From positions 1 through 8,456 of the forward strand of contig JAJXWG010000061.1 in assembly GCA_021781695.1 (NCBI GenBank): 8,456 nucleotides of DNA, written 5' to 3'. Shown in pieces: positions 1 to 6,265 of the stretch; within the stretch, counting starts at the first letter, position 1; every line of letters starts with the position of its first letter. Origin of the DNA: Pseudomonadota bacterium (GTDB lineage Bacteria; Pseudomonadota; Gammaproteobacteria; Burkholderiales; Gallionellaceae). The translations under genes and the position numbers were made by a program. The notes beneath the pieces were generated by a model. That model made no database searches. It saw only the letters and a list, made by a program, of their open reading frames with translations, and had not been told where the DNA came from.

Positions 1-914
1 GCGCTATAGCCGCGCTTTGCTGAAGGGGAAGTGATCATGCCGTGGCCTGCGCGATGATAGTGCAGGTACTGGCTGGGATACTGGCGGCGGGCAGTGGTGA
101 CCATGCCCGGGCCGCCCACGAATCCGTCGACCAGGAAGGCCAGTTTGTCGGCATCGGGACCGAACACTTCCAGCGCATAGTCCGCGCGGGCCAGCATTTC
201 ATAGTGGTCGTCTGCGGTGATGTTCATGGAGAAGAGCTTGGCTTGCCCTGTTTCATCCTGGGCACGCTTCAAGGAATCATAGACCAGCGGCAGCACTTTT
301 TTCAGCGGGCAGAATACCTGGTTGCCCTGGGGCTCGTCGTTCTTGATGAAGTCGCCACCCAGCCAGAACTGGTAAGCCGCTTGAGCGAAAGGCTCGGGGC
401 GGAGTCCCAGCTTCGGCTTGATGATTGTGCCGGCGATATAGCCGCCATCCTTGACTGGGCGGCCGAGTATGCGCCACAGGTTGGAGATGTCGGTGGCGGG
501 GCCGTCGAACATCTGGATGCAACGCTCGGGCATGTGGAAGTCGATCATCTTGGCATGCTCGATGTCGCCCATGCCCTGGTTGTTGCCTATTGCAAGTGTC
601 AGGAAGGAAACCAGCATGAAGCGGCCGTCGGAGACATTGCGGTCGAACAGATCGATCGGGTAGGCGATACGCATGTCTTCGGTGGCTTCGTCGATGTGAT
701 ACACCAGAGCATCGACGCCCTTGGTGAAATCATCGGTGGTTGAGACTTCAACATTGGTGCCGGTCGATGATTCCGCTGCAAAGTGTGCGGCAGCCTCGAG
801 ATAACCGTATCCCGCTTTGGGTTTCATCTTGTATGCAACCAGAATGTGATTGCCGCCCTTGATGAGTTCTTCTTCTTTCAGATCCAGATTTGCGTAACGA
901 TTGGACTGGTCCAT
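1..914 (-). CDS. cbbM: Form II RuBisCO large subunit, 5' part (runs off left edge)
   Basis: Ribulose-1,5-bisphosphate carboxylase/oxygenase, form II, the cytoplasmic CO2-fixing enzyme of the Calvin cycle; form II enzymes work without a small subunit. The minus-strand reading from ATG at 914 is open to the edge (304 codons plus 2 nt; family length is about 460). Residues fall exactly at the Rhodospirillum rubrum numbers: E48, N111 (in GNNQGMGD), K166 (in TIIKPKLG), the carbamylated K191 with metal ligands D193 and E194 (in GGDFIKNDEPQ), and H287, R288 and H291 (in HYHRAGHG). Loop-6 K329 and the C-terminus lie outside. A Shine-Dalgarno GGAGAAG (919-925) sits 4 nt before the ATG, fixing the start. 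It is divergent from cbbR across 114 nt containing LysR-type boxes, so CbbR activation is likely. No key residue is missing in the visible part. Confidence 0.97.
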   Translation of the reverse strand, partial: MDQSNRYANLDLKEEELIKGGNHILVAYKMKPKAGYGYLEAAAHFAAESSTGTNVEVSTTDDFTKGVDALVYHIDEATEDMRIAYPIDLFDRNVSDGRFMLVSFLTLAIGNNQGMGDIEHAKMIDFHMPERCIQMFDGPATDISNLWRILGRPVKDGGYIAGTIIKPKLGLRPEPFAQAAYQFWLGGDFIKNDEPQGNQVFCPLKKVLPLVYDSLKRAQDETGQAKLFSMNITADDHYEMLARADYALEVFGPDADKLAFLVDGFVGGPGMVTTARRQYPSQYLHYHRAGHGMITSPSAKRGYS

Positions 915-1028
915 ATTACTTCTCCATGATTAAATTGCGGATAAATAGCCCTATAGCTGGAATGATTATAGACTGCAAAAATCATAAGTAATATTCAGAA
1001 TTTCTGATAAGATGACAAACAATTACTT
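915..1028. promoter_or_regulatory. cbbM-cbbR divergent promoter/operator with CbbR-type boxes
   Basis: Seen directly: a perfect 13-bp palindrome TCAGAATTTCTGA (995-1007) that fits TNA-N7-TNA, the LysR/CbbR box; an adjoining TNA-N7-TNA that shares its left TCA (985-997, TAA-N7-TCA); and a third at 1023-1035 (TTA-N7-TAA) that overlaps the cbbR start codon. A perfect 10-bp inverted repeat, CATAAGTAAT (983-992) and ATTACTTATG (1022-1031), encloses the central palindrome. On the minus strand a TATAAT (965-970) is a good -10 for cbbM, with only a weak -35 (TTACTT, 986-991, 15-bp spacer), as expected for an activator-dependent promoter. If transcription starts near 958, the boxes lie at about -27 to -49 and -65 to -77, the usual activation and recognition positions for LysR-type regulators. 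The start site and CbbR binding are inferred. Confidence 0.7.
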
Positions 1029-1949
1029 ATGTTAAGACTAACATTACGCCAGCTGGATATTCTCGAAGCCGTCGCCCGTTGCGGAAGTTTTTCCCGCGCA
1101 AGCGAGGAGCTTTATCTCACGCAGCCGGCTGTTTCAATGCAAATCAAGCAACTGGAAGCGTCCTTGGGTCTGCCGCTGTTCGAACAGATTGGAAAGCGCA
1201 TTCACCTTACCGAGGCTGGACGCGAAACCTTGGGGACGAGCCGCGCTGTCAGACGGGAACTGGTCAACCTGGAGCATGCCATTTCCGATTTGCAGGACTT
1301 GAAGGGCGGTACGATCACCGTATCTGTGGCAAGCTCGGCCAGCTATCTGGCTGCGCGTCTGATCGCGACATTCCGTCAGGAGCATCCGGATGTGCGAGTC
1401 AGCCTCAATGCGGTCAACCGCGAGACACTGTTGCAGCATCTGGCCAGCAACAGCGTCGATCTGGCCTTGATGGGGCGGCCACCGGAAGGCCATGACCTGG
1501 AGGCACAGCCCTTCATGGACAATCCGCTGGTAGTGATTGCCGCGCCGACACATCCGTTGTCAGGGATGCGGGATATTTCCCTGCAATGTCTGGCAGAAGA
1601 AATTTTCGTCGGCCGCGAACAGGGTTCGGGTACGCGCAGCGCCGTGGAAAAATTCTTCGAGTCGAATGGCCTGACCCTCAAGGTCGCGATGGAAATGAAC
1701 AAGAACGAAGCGATCAAGCAGGCGGTGGAAGCGGGGCTTGGCGTGGGCGTGGTGTCGTTGCATGGCGAGCTGGCCGGGCGCCGTCTTTGCATGCTGGATG
1801 TACAGGGATTTCCATTGCTTCGGAAATGGTATCTGGTGCAGCGTCAGGGAAAGCGTCTCGGTCCGGCTGCGCAGGCATTCGCACAGTTCGTTATGAGTGA
1901 AGCGGCCGAGGTGGCAAGGGTGGCGCAATTGCAGGCAGCAGTTGATTGA
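1029..1949 (+). CDS. cbbR: LysR-type regulator of CO2 fixation, CbbR
   Basis: LysR-family transcription factor of 306 aa, a normal family length. Residues 1-65 carry the winged helix-turn-helix, with the typical FSRASEELYLTQPAVSMQIK stretch followed by LE..LG..LFE and LTEAG. From about residue 92 (GGTITVSVASSASYLAARL) to the end is the periplasmic-binding-protein-like effector domain. In characterised CbbRs this domain senses metabolites such as RuBP, phosphoenolpyruvate or NADPH; the ligand here is unknown. The CbbR name rests on family features plus its divergent position next to cbbM. ATG at 1029 places the HTH at the usual distance from the N-terminus, but no Shine-Dalgarno is visible upstream, and an operator arm overlaps the start codon, suggesting autorepression. 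It converges on the next minus-strand gene, with 25 nt between the stops and no obvious terminator hairpin. Confidence 0.93.
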   Translation: MLRLTLRQLDILEAVARCGSFSRASEELYLTQPAVSMQIKQLEASLGLPLFEQIGKRIHLTEAGRETLGTSRAVRRELVNLEHAISDLQDLKGGTITVSVASSASYLAARLIATFRQEHPDVRVSLNAVNRETLLQHLASNSVDLALMGRPPEGHDLEAQPFMDNPLVVIAAPTHPLSGMRDISLQCLAEEIFVGREQGSGTRSAVEKFFESNGLTLKVAMEMNKNEAIKQAVEAGLGVGVVSLHGELAGRRLCMLDVQGFPLLRKWYLVQRQGKRLGPAAQAFAQFVMSEAAEVARVAQLQAAVD

Positions 1950-1974
1950 GTCCCGTTCACTGCCTTTGATCGCA

Positions 1975-2835
1975 TCAGTCGTAGTCGACATCCTGTTCTA
2001 AGCCTGCGTAACAGTTCTGGATCTCCGTGATGACTTTTTCATATTTCGTTTTTGACAGGATTTTCTTGACGATGGTATTTTTGAATTCATCCATGCGCGC
2101 GCGCAACAAGTTCTGAAATTCGGGCGGCGATTTCTTAAGTAGCGCCTGCCAGCCAGTTTCGGCATCGGGTTTGATTTCCCGGGCACGCCGGATCAGTTCC
2201 TCGACGTCCTTCTGTCCGGCGCGCGCGACAATGCGCCCGTCGTCAAGGATCGCGAAAATGACTGCGACCGCGATCACTGCACTGGCATCCAGATCGGCAT
2301 CCTTGATTGCACCGGCGTAGTGATTCCTGCGCAGCCATTTCGCGCATTCGACGATATTCTGATTTTCGCGCCGAACCTGCAATTCCTTTTTGTATGTCTC
2401 GTCGCCCGTCCATGAAGCATTTGGATCGGCGCGGCAAATTTCAAGGAAGAGCGACTTGATGTTGCGCTGCTGTATGTATGGATCGTTGTCGAAATCCGCA
2501 ATCAGCGTCTGTGCCGGCAGTCCTGACAATTCCTTGATGCTCCGGAATCCCATCTGGAATACAAGTTCTGCGCCGTGTTTCATCAAAAAGGACAGCGCAG
2601 GCTCATTGCTATTCAGGCTGATTCCCAGCGAGATACAGCCGATGGTCAGGTAATACGCCTCGAGAATGCCATCTGCGGTTCTGTCGTTGGTGTATCTGCG
2701 CGCGACAAGCACTGTGATGCCTGAGAGTTCGTGCAGCAGCAGGCTTGCAGCCTCTGCGTGGCCGGATTGCAGCGCAAGCGCTTCGAGCGCTTGCACCACA
2801 TGGGGAGTCCGCGGGGTATGGCTTGCGAGTTTCAT
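1975..2835 (-). CDS. Hypothetical protein, fourth gene of the J-domain operon
   Basis: A 286-aa protein I do not recognise. It has no signal peptide. The composition suggests a mostly alpha-helical soluble protein: an N-terminal helix-rich part (about 12-60), a mixed part with small hydrophobic patches (60-135), a hydrophobic stretch SAVIAVAVIFAIL (185-197) flanked by acidic residues (more likely a buried helix than a membrane segment), and a charged C-terminal part rich in Lys, Arg and Glu (210-280) ending in the acidic DVDYD. Start ATG at 2835 lies 14 nt after the stop of the preceding gene; only a weak AGG-type ribosome site is visible, so it probably depends on translation from upstream. 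Codons 14-21 contain a perfect 9-bp-stem hairpin. It ends the operon and converges on cbbR. Coding status is supported by the long open frame and operon fit; function is unknown. Confidence 0.82.
   Translation of the reverse strand: MKLASHTPRTPHVVQALEALALQSGHAEAASLLLHELSGITVLVARRYTNDRTADGILEAYYLTIGCISLGISLNSNEPALSFLMKHGAELVFQMGFRSIKELSGLPAQTLIADFDNDPYIQQRNIKSLFLEICRADPNASWTGDETYKKELQVRRENQNIVECAKWLRRNHYAGAIKDADLDASAVIAVAVIFAILDDGRIVARAGQKDVEELIRRAREIKPDAETGWQALLKKSPPEFQNLLRARMDEFKNTIVKKILSKTKYEKVITEIQNCYAGLEQDVDYD
2774..2794 (-). repeat. Perfect 9-bp inverted repeat inside the 5' end of a coding region
   Basis: Arms GCAAGCGCT (2774-2782) and AGCGCTTGC (2786-2794) are perfectly complementary around a 3-nt loop. 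In the mRNA of the fourth J-domain-operon gene this would be a GC-rich hairpin at codons 14-21. It is not followed by a U-tract, so it is not a canonical terminator. It may slow early elongation or mark a processing site, or it may simply be a codon-choice accident. Confidence 0.6.
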
Positions 2836-2849
2836 TCAGCCTGAACGCG

Positions 2850-3647
2850 TCACGCAAAAATATCCTCGCCCAGGCTGGGGCGGTTGCTGCGGGTATCTAT
2901 CTGCCTGCTCGGCACCTGTTTGCGCAGGCGCAGCAGCATCTCCTGGGTGGATCGGCTGCCGGCATGCTCATACTCGGCAGCTTCGTCGCTTTCCTCGTCT
3001 TCCTCGTAGTCTTCGCTGGCACTGAACGGATTTTCACCCGGTTGCCAGTTTGGGAACAGCTCGAACAGCACGCGGTCCCATCCTTCGGGATCGCTTCTGG
3101 CAACGGCCAGGGCCAGCGGCACAATGTCGTGATCGGAGGAGGTCTGTCCGCTGCTGTATGGACCGCGGTCGTGGATATCAACGGCGATTTCGGCGATTTC
3201 CTCCGCTGCGGTCGAGAACAGCGCGGCAAAAGCAGTCGTCCCCCAGTCGGTTGCCAGCGCTTCATGTATGAGTGCGGCGCACCTGTCCTGATCGTCGCTG
3301 GCGAACAAGACGCCGTGTATATGCGCGAACAGCGATTCTGCCAGCAGTTCGGGTTCGTCTTCTATCATATCCTCGCTCCAGGGGGCGGCAAAGAATGCCA
3401 GGCTCTGCGCCCAGGCCTTGGGTGAGACCAGGAGCGTGGCAAGAGACAGCTTGCCGCCATCGAAGGCCGAAAGATGCATAGAGGCGACCTGTGGCTCCAG
3501 CGCATCTAGCACTTCGACGACGGCCAGATCGCCCAACTGCTCGGCCGCTTCGCTGAGTGTTTCTTCGGCGTGATTCGGTGAGCCTGCCAGTACCAGTTCG
3601 GTTATCTGGCGGCTGATTGCGGGCAGATTGGTTTTCTGATCAGGCAT
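2850..3647 (-). CDS. Hypothetical acidic protein, third gene of the J-domain operon
   Basis: A 265-aa acidic protein I do not recognise. Residues 8-160 look like a run of amphipathic helices rich in Ala, Leu and Glu, with short conserved-looking patches such as FDGGKLSLATLLVSPKAW (62-79). A central Gly/Ser/Asp linker (about 161-173) leads to another helical part ending in LFPNWQPGENPF (197-208). Then comes a strongly acidic low-complexity stretch (211-227) and a basic, Arg-rich tail (240-256). The reading frame extends upstream to ATG at 3668, but ATG at 3647 is preferred because GGAG (3654-3657) sits 6 nt before it. This start overlaps the preceding stop by 8 nt (TGA at 3642-3640), indicating translational coupling. 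No membrane segment, signal peptide or catalytic motif is visible. Function unknown. Confidence 0.83.
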   Translation of the reverse strand: MPDQKTNLPAISRQITELVLAGSPNHAEETLSEAAEQLGDLAVVEVLDALEPQVASMHLSAFDGGKLSLATLLVSPKAWAQSLAFFAAPWSEDMIEDEPELLAESLFAHIHGVLFASDDQDRCAALIHEALATDWGTTAFAALFSTAAEEIAEIAVDIHDRGPYSSGQTSSDHDIVPLALAVARSDPEGWDRVLFELFPNWQPGENPFSASEDYEEDEESDEAAEYEHAGSRSTQEMLLRLRKQVPSRQIDTRSNRPSLGEDIFA

Positions 3648-4149
3648 TTTCATCTCCGCTTGAGTCAAACAGGTGTTCGATGTCGTGGCCGCCCATTAGC
3701 TGATCCTCTTCCTCGTCTTCTTCTTCGCTCTTTTGCAGCGATTCGAGCGAGTGGTCCTCATCAGTCCATTGTCTGGGGTGCTTGTACAAAAACGCCGTGA
3801 TGATCGCGCGGCATGCCAGGGTCGGGTTTTTCTGTCCAACCACAGTCAAAGCTTTTTCGGCGGCATCGCTGTTGCATGAGACCATGCCCATCACTGCTGC
3901 AATGTCGGCCTGATTGTAGTCTTCACCCCGAGTTAGCAATCCGGCCGCATCGTTGTACTTCAGGTGATCGGCGATCGCGAAGCTCAACAGGTTGACGTCG
4001 TCAATTTCAGAACCATTGGCGAATTCGTCGATCAGGGCCTGGACGACTTTTGCGTGATATTTCCTGTCAGGCGGATCGCCTAACGTGTCATCGATCTGGG
4101 CGCCAAGCTCGCGGGACTGATATGCAAATTCAGGATGTATTTTTTTCAT
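3640..4149 (-). CDS. Hypothetical acidic-tailed protein, second gene of the J-domain operon
   Basis: A 169-aa protein I do not recognise. An N-terminal region (1-125) appears helical, with short segments resembling a helical-repeat fold (LLSFAIADHL at 54-63, CRAIITAFLY at 113-122). It ends in a very acidic low-complexity tail containing SEEEDEEED (141-149) and then HDIEHLFDSSGDENA. The chosen start, ATG at 4149, makes an ATGA overlap with the stop of the J-domain gene, a classical coupling arrangement. An upstream TTG at 4176 in the same frame would add 9 residues but lies well inside the J-domain gene and is less likely. No own Shine-Dalgarno is visible, consistent with coupling. Acidic tails like this are seen in chaperone-associated and nucleic-acid-mimicking proteins, but nothing here decides between those options. 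Confidence 0.83.
   Translation of the reverse strand: MKKIHPEFAYQSRELGAQIDDTLGDPPDRKYHAKVVQALIDEFANGSEIDDVNLLSFAIADHLKYNDAAGLLTRGEDYNQADIAAVMGMVSCNSDAAEKALTVVGQKNPTLACRAIITAFLYKHPRQWTDEDHSLESLQKSEEEDEEEDQLMGGHDIEHLFDSSGDENA
3654..3657 (-). promoter_or_regulatory. Ribosome binding site that decides a start
   Basis: GGAG on the minus strand lies 6 nt before ATG 3647. The in-frame ATG at 3653 would directly abut it, and ATG 3668 is upstream of it, so 3647 is the best start of the 265-aa protein. Confidence 0.6.
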
Positions 4150-4442
4150 GGTGTGTCGGTGAACGTAATTTCGCAACGGTTGAACAGTGAACGCCAGAGA
4201 GAGTCCGCCTCTTCAGCCGGGTCTATGATGATGCGGTTGCTGATGCTCTGGTTGTATTCGGCTCTCTTTTTCGGGTCGGAAAGCAGCTCATATGCCTTCT
4301 GGATCGCATTGAACCTGTTTTCGGCGCTCGAATGTCCGCTCCTGTCCGGGTGATGCCGCATGGCCAGCGAGCGGTATGCCTTCTTGATCTCTTCTGCTGT
4401 CGCATTCGGAGATATGCCAAGGATATGATAGGGGTTTTCCAT
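4146..4442 (-). CDS. Small stand-alone J-domain (DnaJ-like) co-chaperone
   Basis: A 98-aa protein whose first 65 residues are a complete J-domain: YHILGISPNATAEEIKKAYR (helices I-II), the invariant HPD at 31-33 in the loop, and helix III ending in AYELLSDPKKRAEYN. J-domains bind Hsp70 (DnaK) and stimulate its ATPase. There is no Gly/Phe region, zinc finger or C-terminal substrate domain, so this is a class C J-protein whose client specificity must come from the roughly 30-residue tail or from partners. A full AGGAGG (4449-4454) stands 6 nt before ATG 4442, much stronger than the other ribosome sites in the operon. It heads four minus-strand genes, and its TGA overlaps the next ATG (ATGA). No hsp70 gene is in the window, so it presumably works with the housekeeping DnaK or a dedicated Hsp70 elsewhere. 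Confidence 0.93.
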   Translation of the reverse strand: MENPYHILGISPNATAEEIKKAYRSLAMRHHPDRSGHSSAENRFNAIQKAYELLSDPKKRAEYNQSISNRIIIDPAEEADSLWRSLFNRCEITFTDTP

Positions 4443-4454
4443 TGCATGCCTCCT

Positions 4455-4575
4455 GTAAGGCTGACATTTTACACCAGACGACGTGACGTTGTTGCCTGAT
4501 GGGTTGCATCGTTCGATTTGCGGAACCGCTGCCGTATGTTAGAGTCTATACACTGTCCCATAAGAGTATCAAGTC
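4455..4575. promoter_or_regulatory. Divergent promoter region, J-domain operon / flavin oxidoreductase
   Basis: About 120 nt between two divergent genes. On the minus strand TAAAAT (4466-4471) is a candidate -10 for the J-domain operon and would give a leader of about 17 nt that includes the AGGAGG. On the plus strand TATACA (4547-4552) is a candidate -10 for the oxidoreductase gene, also with a short leader. No convincing -35 hexamer stands at the right distance from either. No clear operator repeat is seen. Confidence 0.3.
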
Positions 4576-5661
4576 ATGACACATCTGTTCGAGGCATTCA
4601 AGTTGCGCGATGTTTCATTTGCCAACCGCATCGGCATTCCGCCCATGTGCCAATATTCCGCGCGTGACGGCATGGCCTCCGACTGGCATTTCGTGCATTA
4701 TGGCAGCCGCGCGGTCGGCGGGGCTGCGCTGATGATCATTGAGGCCACAGCCATCGCGCCAGAGGGAAGAATCAGTCTTGGGGATCTTGGCATCTGGGGC
4801 GACCAGCATGTCGAACCACTCTCGCGCATCGTCCGTTTTGCCAAGGTGCAGGGTTGCGTGCCTGCCATCCAGCTTGCGCATGCCGGGCGCAAGGCCAGCG
4901 TGGGTCTTGGCTGGCAGGCGCAGTGCACGCTTGCAGAGGCGGATGGCGGATGGCGCACTGTCGCACCGTCTCCGGTTGCCTTTGGCGATAACTATGCGCC
5001 GCCCGATGAGCTCGACCTGGCGGGCATCAGGGAGGTGATTGCGCAATTCGTGTCTGCCGCGCGTCGCGCGCATGGGGCAGGCTTCGAGGCTTTGGAGATA
5101 CATGCAGCGCACGGCTATCTGCTGCACCAGTTCCTGTCGCCACTTTCCAACCGCCGTACCGATGCCTATGGCGGCAGCTTCGAGGGTCGTATCCGTCTGG
5201 TGCGCGAGGTCGTCGATGCGGTGAGAATGGCATGGCCTGAAAGGTTGCCGCTGCTGATCCGCCTGTCGGCAACTGACTGGGCTGCGGGAGGATGGGACAT
5301 CGATGAGACGGTTGAACTCTCGAGGATGCTGAAGGCATCAGGCGTGGATCTGGTGGATGTGTCTTCAGCAGGCTTGCTGCCGACTGCAAAGATTCCCGCT
5401 GGTCCCGGTTTTCAGACCGAATTCGCAGCGAGGGTGCGCCGGGAGGCCGGCATTCCTACGGCCGCGGTCGGCCTGATCACATCAGCAGCACAGGCCGATC
5501 ACATCATCCGCAGCAATCAGGCTGACATGGTGCTCATAGGCCGGGAAATATTGCGCAACCCCTGCTGGCCGCTTGCCGCTGCACAGACGCTGGGGCAGGC
5601 AGTCAACTGGCCTCCGCAATATCTGCGTGCCGCGCCCGCCGGCACGATGGGGCGGACGTAA
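4576..5661 (+). CDS. NADH:flavin oxidoreductase, Old Yellow Enzyme family (YqjM/NamA class)
   Basis: A 361-aa FMN-dependent ene-reductase with an (alpha/beta)8 barrel. Members reduce activated C=C bonds of enones and maleimides using NAD(P)H; the natural substrate is usually unknown. YqjM-class marks are visible: C25 and Y27 in PPMCQYS (the redox-tuning Cys), Q99 in AIQLAHAGRK, the substrate-binding pair H176 and H179 with Y181 in HAAHGYLLHQF, SPLSNRRTDAYGGS (188-201), phosphate-binding AVGLI (297-301) and GREILRNP (322-329). A C-terminal QYLR with R351 matches the arginine finger that completes the active site of the neighbouring subunit. Start ATG 4576 matches the usual N-terminus (LFEAFKLRDVSFANRI), with a weak AAGAG-like ribosome site. 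A small membrane-protein gene follows after 38 nt and may be cotranscribed. The protein is full length. Confidence 0.93.
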   Translation: MTHLFEAFKLRDVSFANRIGIPPMCQYSARDGMASDWHFVHYGSRAVGGAALMIIEATAIAPEGRISLGDLGIWGDQHVEPLSRIVRFAKVQGCVPAIQLAHAGRKASVGLGWQAQCTLAEADGGWRTVAPSPVAFGDNYAPPDELDLAGIREVIAQFVSAARRAHGAGFEALEIHAAHGYLLHQFLSPLSNRRTDAYGGSFEGRIRLVREVVDAVRMAWPERLPLLIRLSATDWAAGGWDIDETVELSRMLKASGVDLVDVSSAGLLPTAKIPAGPGFQTEFAARVRREAGIPTAAVGLITSAAQADHIIRSNQADMVLIGREILRNPCWPLAAAQTLGQAVNWPPQYLRAAPAGTMGRT

Positions 5662-5699
5662 TGCAGGTGCCGGATAGATCAATTCAAGAGTAAGCAATC

Positions 5700-5969
5700 A
5701 TGTTCTCGATGCCTTCCATGTGGAATCTGGTCATTTCGACGGTCGTGTTTTTTGTCGCTGCCTGGTATATCCATCGCTATCTGGATGAACAAGGCATACC
5801 CAAAGGCCCGACGCGCGGCATACTGGTGCTTGTCATTGCCTCCTTGCTGTCATGGGGGGCAGGCTATTTCGTGGACATGACGCAGGAAAAAACAGCGGAT
5901 GCAAAAGTCGTCACGCCAACCGGGGTGACGCAGTTGATGAAGGATGCCGGAGGGCAGGCAAACCCTTAG
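5700..5969 (+). CDS. Small two-helix inner-membrane protein, unknown function
   Basis: An 89-aa protein with two predicted membrane helices (about 8-24 and 41-58). They are separated by a short charged loop (HRYLDEQGIPKGPTRG), with a polar tail of about 30 residues (TQEKTADAKVVTPTG...). The positive charges in the loop suggest that the loop is cytoplasmic and both ends periplasmic. An AGAG (5687-5690) 9 nt before the ATG is an acceptable ribosome site. It follows the flavin oxidoreductase by 38 nt on the same strand. Its stop is only 2 nt from the stop of a converging gene. I do not recognise the family. Confidence 0.72.
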   Translation: MFSMPSMWNLVISTVVFFVAAWYIHRYLDEQGIPKGPTRGILVLVIASLLSWGAGYFVDMTQEKTADAKVVTPTGVTQLMKDAGGQANP

Positions 5970-5971
5970 CG

Positions 5972-6232
5972 TCAGGAACGCCAGATCAAAAAGAAGGCCA
6001 GTGCAATCCATACCGGCAGGCTGTACACCATGACTTTGCCTAGCACCATGTCGCTGACATGGAACCAGACGGCCAGCATCGGCAGGTACTGGAGACTGCC
6101 TACTGCGAGCAAAAAAAAGATCATCGCCAGAATGATCTGGAATACCTGCACACGGTGCTTGATCAGAAGCTGAATGCGCGTAGCCATCCATCCTTCCGAT
6201 TTTCCTGTTTCAGAACCCGGATTGCGTTTCAT
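5972..6232 (-). CDS. Small membrane protein downstream of cheZ, unknown function
   Basis: An 86-aa protein with a polar N-terminus and two hydrophobic segments (about 29-50 and 68-84), probably an inner-membrane hairpin. The longest frame starts at ATG 6232. An internal ATG at 6187 (71 aa, starting MATRIQLL) has a better ribosome site, GGAAGGA (6191-6197), and may be the true start; both membrane segments are kept either way. It lies 33 nt after the cheZ stop on the same strand and is probably the last gene of that transcript. It converges on another small membrane-protein gene. Family not recognised. Confidence 0.7.
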   Translation of the reverse strand: MKRNPGSETGKSEGWMATRIQLLIKHRVQVFQIILAMIFFLLAVGSLQYLPMLAVWFHVSDMVLGKVMVYSLPVWIALAFFLIWRS

Positions 6233-6265
6233 GGCATTTTCAGTTTGAAGGCTGCAGAAATTTTA

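Noticed and set aside
42..743. Long 233-codon plus-strand reading frame
   Set aside because: It lies antisense to cbbM, whose frame has all catalytic residues; the translation resembles no family and has no ribosome site. It is a shadow caused by the codon bias of cbbM.
2745..3425. 226-codon plus-strand reading frame opposite the acidic hypothetical gene
   Set aside because: It crosses an operon junction antisense and has no ribosome site. The minus-strand frame fits the coupled operon with SD-supported or overlapping starts, so the plus-strand frame is judged a shadow.
4150..4176. TTG start adding 9 residues to the 169-aa protein
   Set aside because: It lies inside the J-domain gene with no ribosome site; the ATGA overlap at 4149 is a standard coupled start.
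5909..5930. Inverted repeat CGTCAC/GTGACG as a possible terminator of the small membrane-protein gene
   Set aside because: It lies inside the coding region about 40 nt before the stop, has an internal mismatch, and is not followed by a T-tract.
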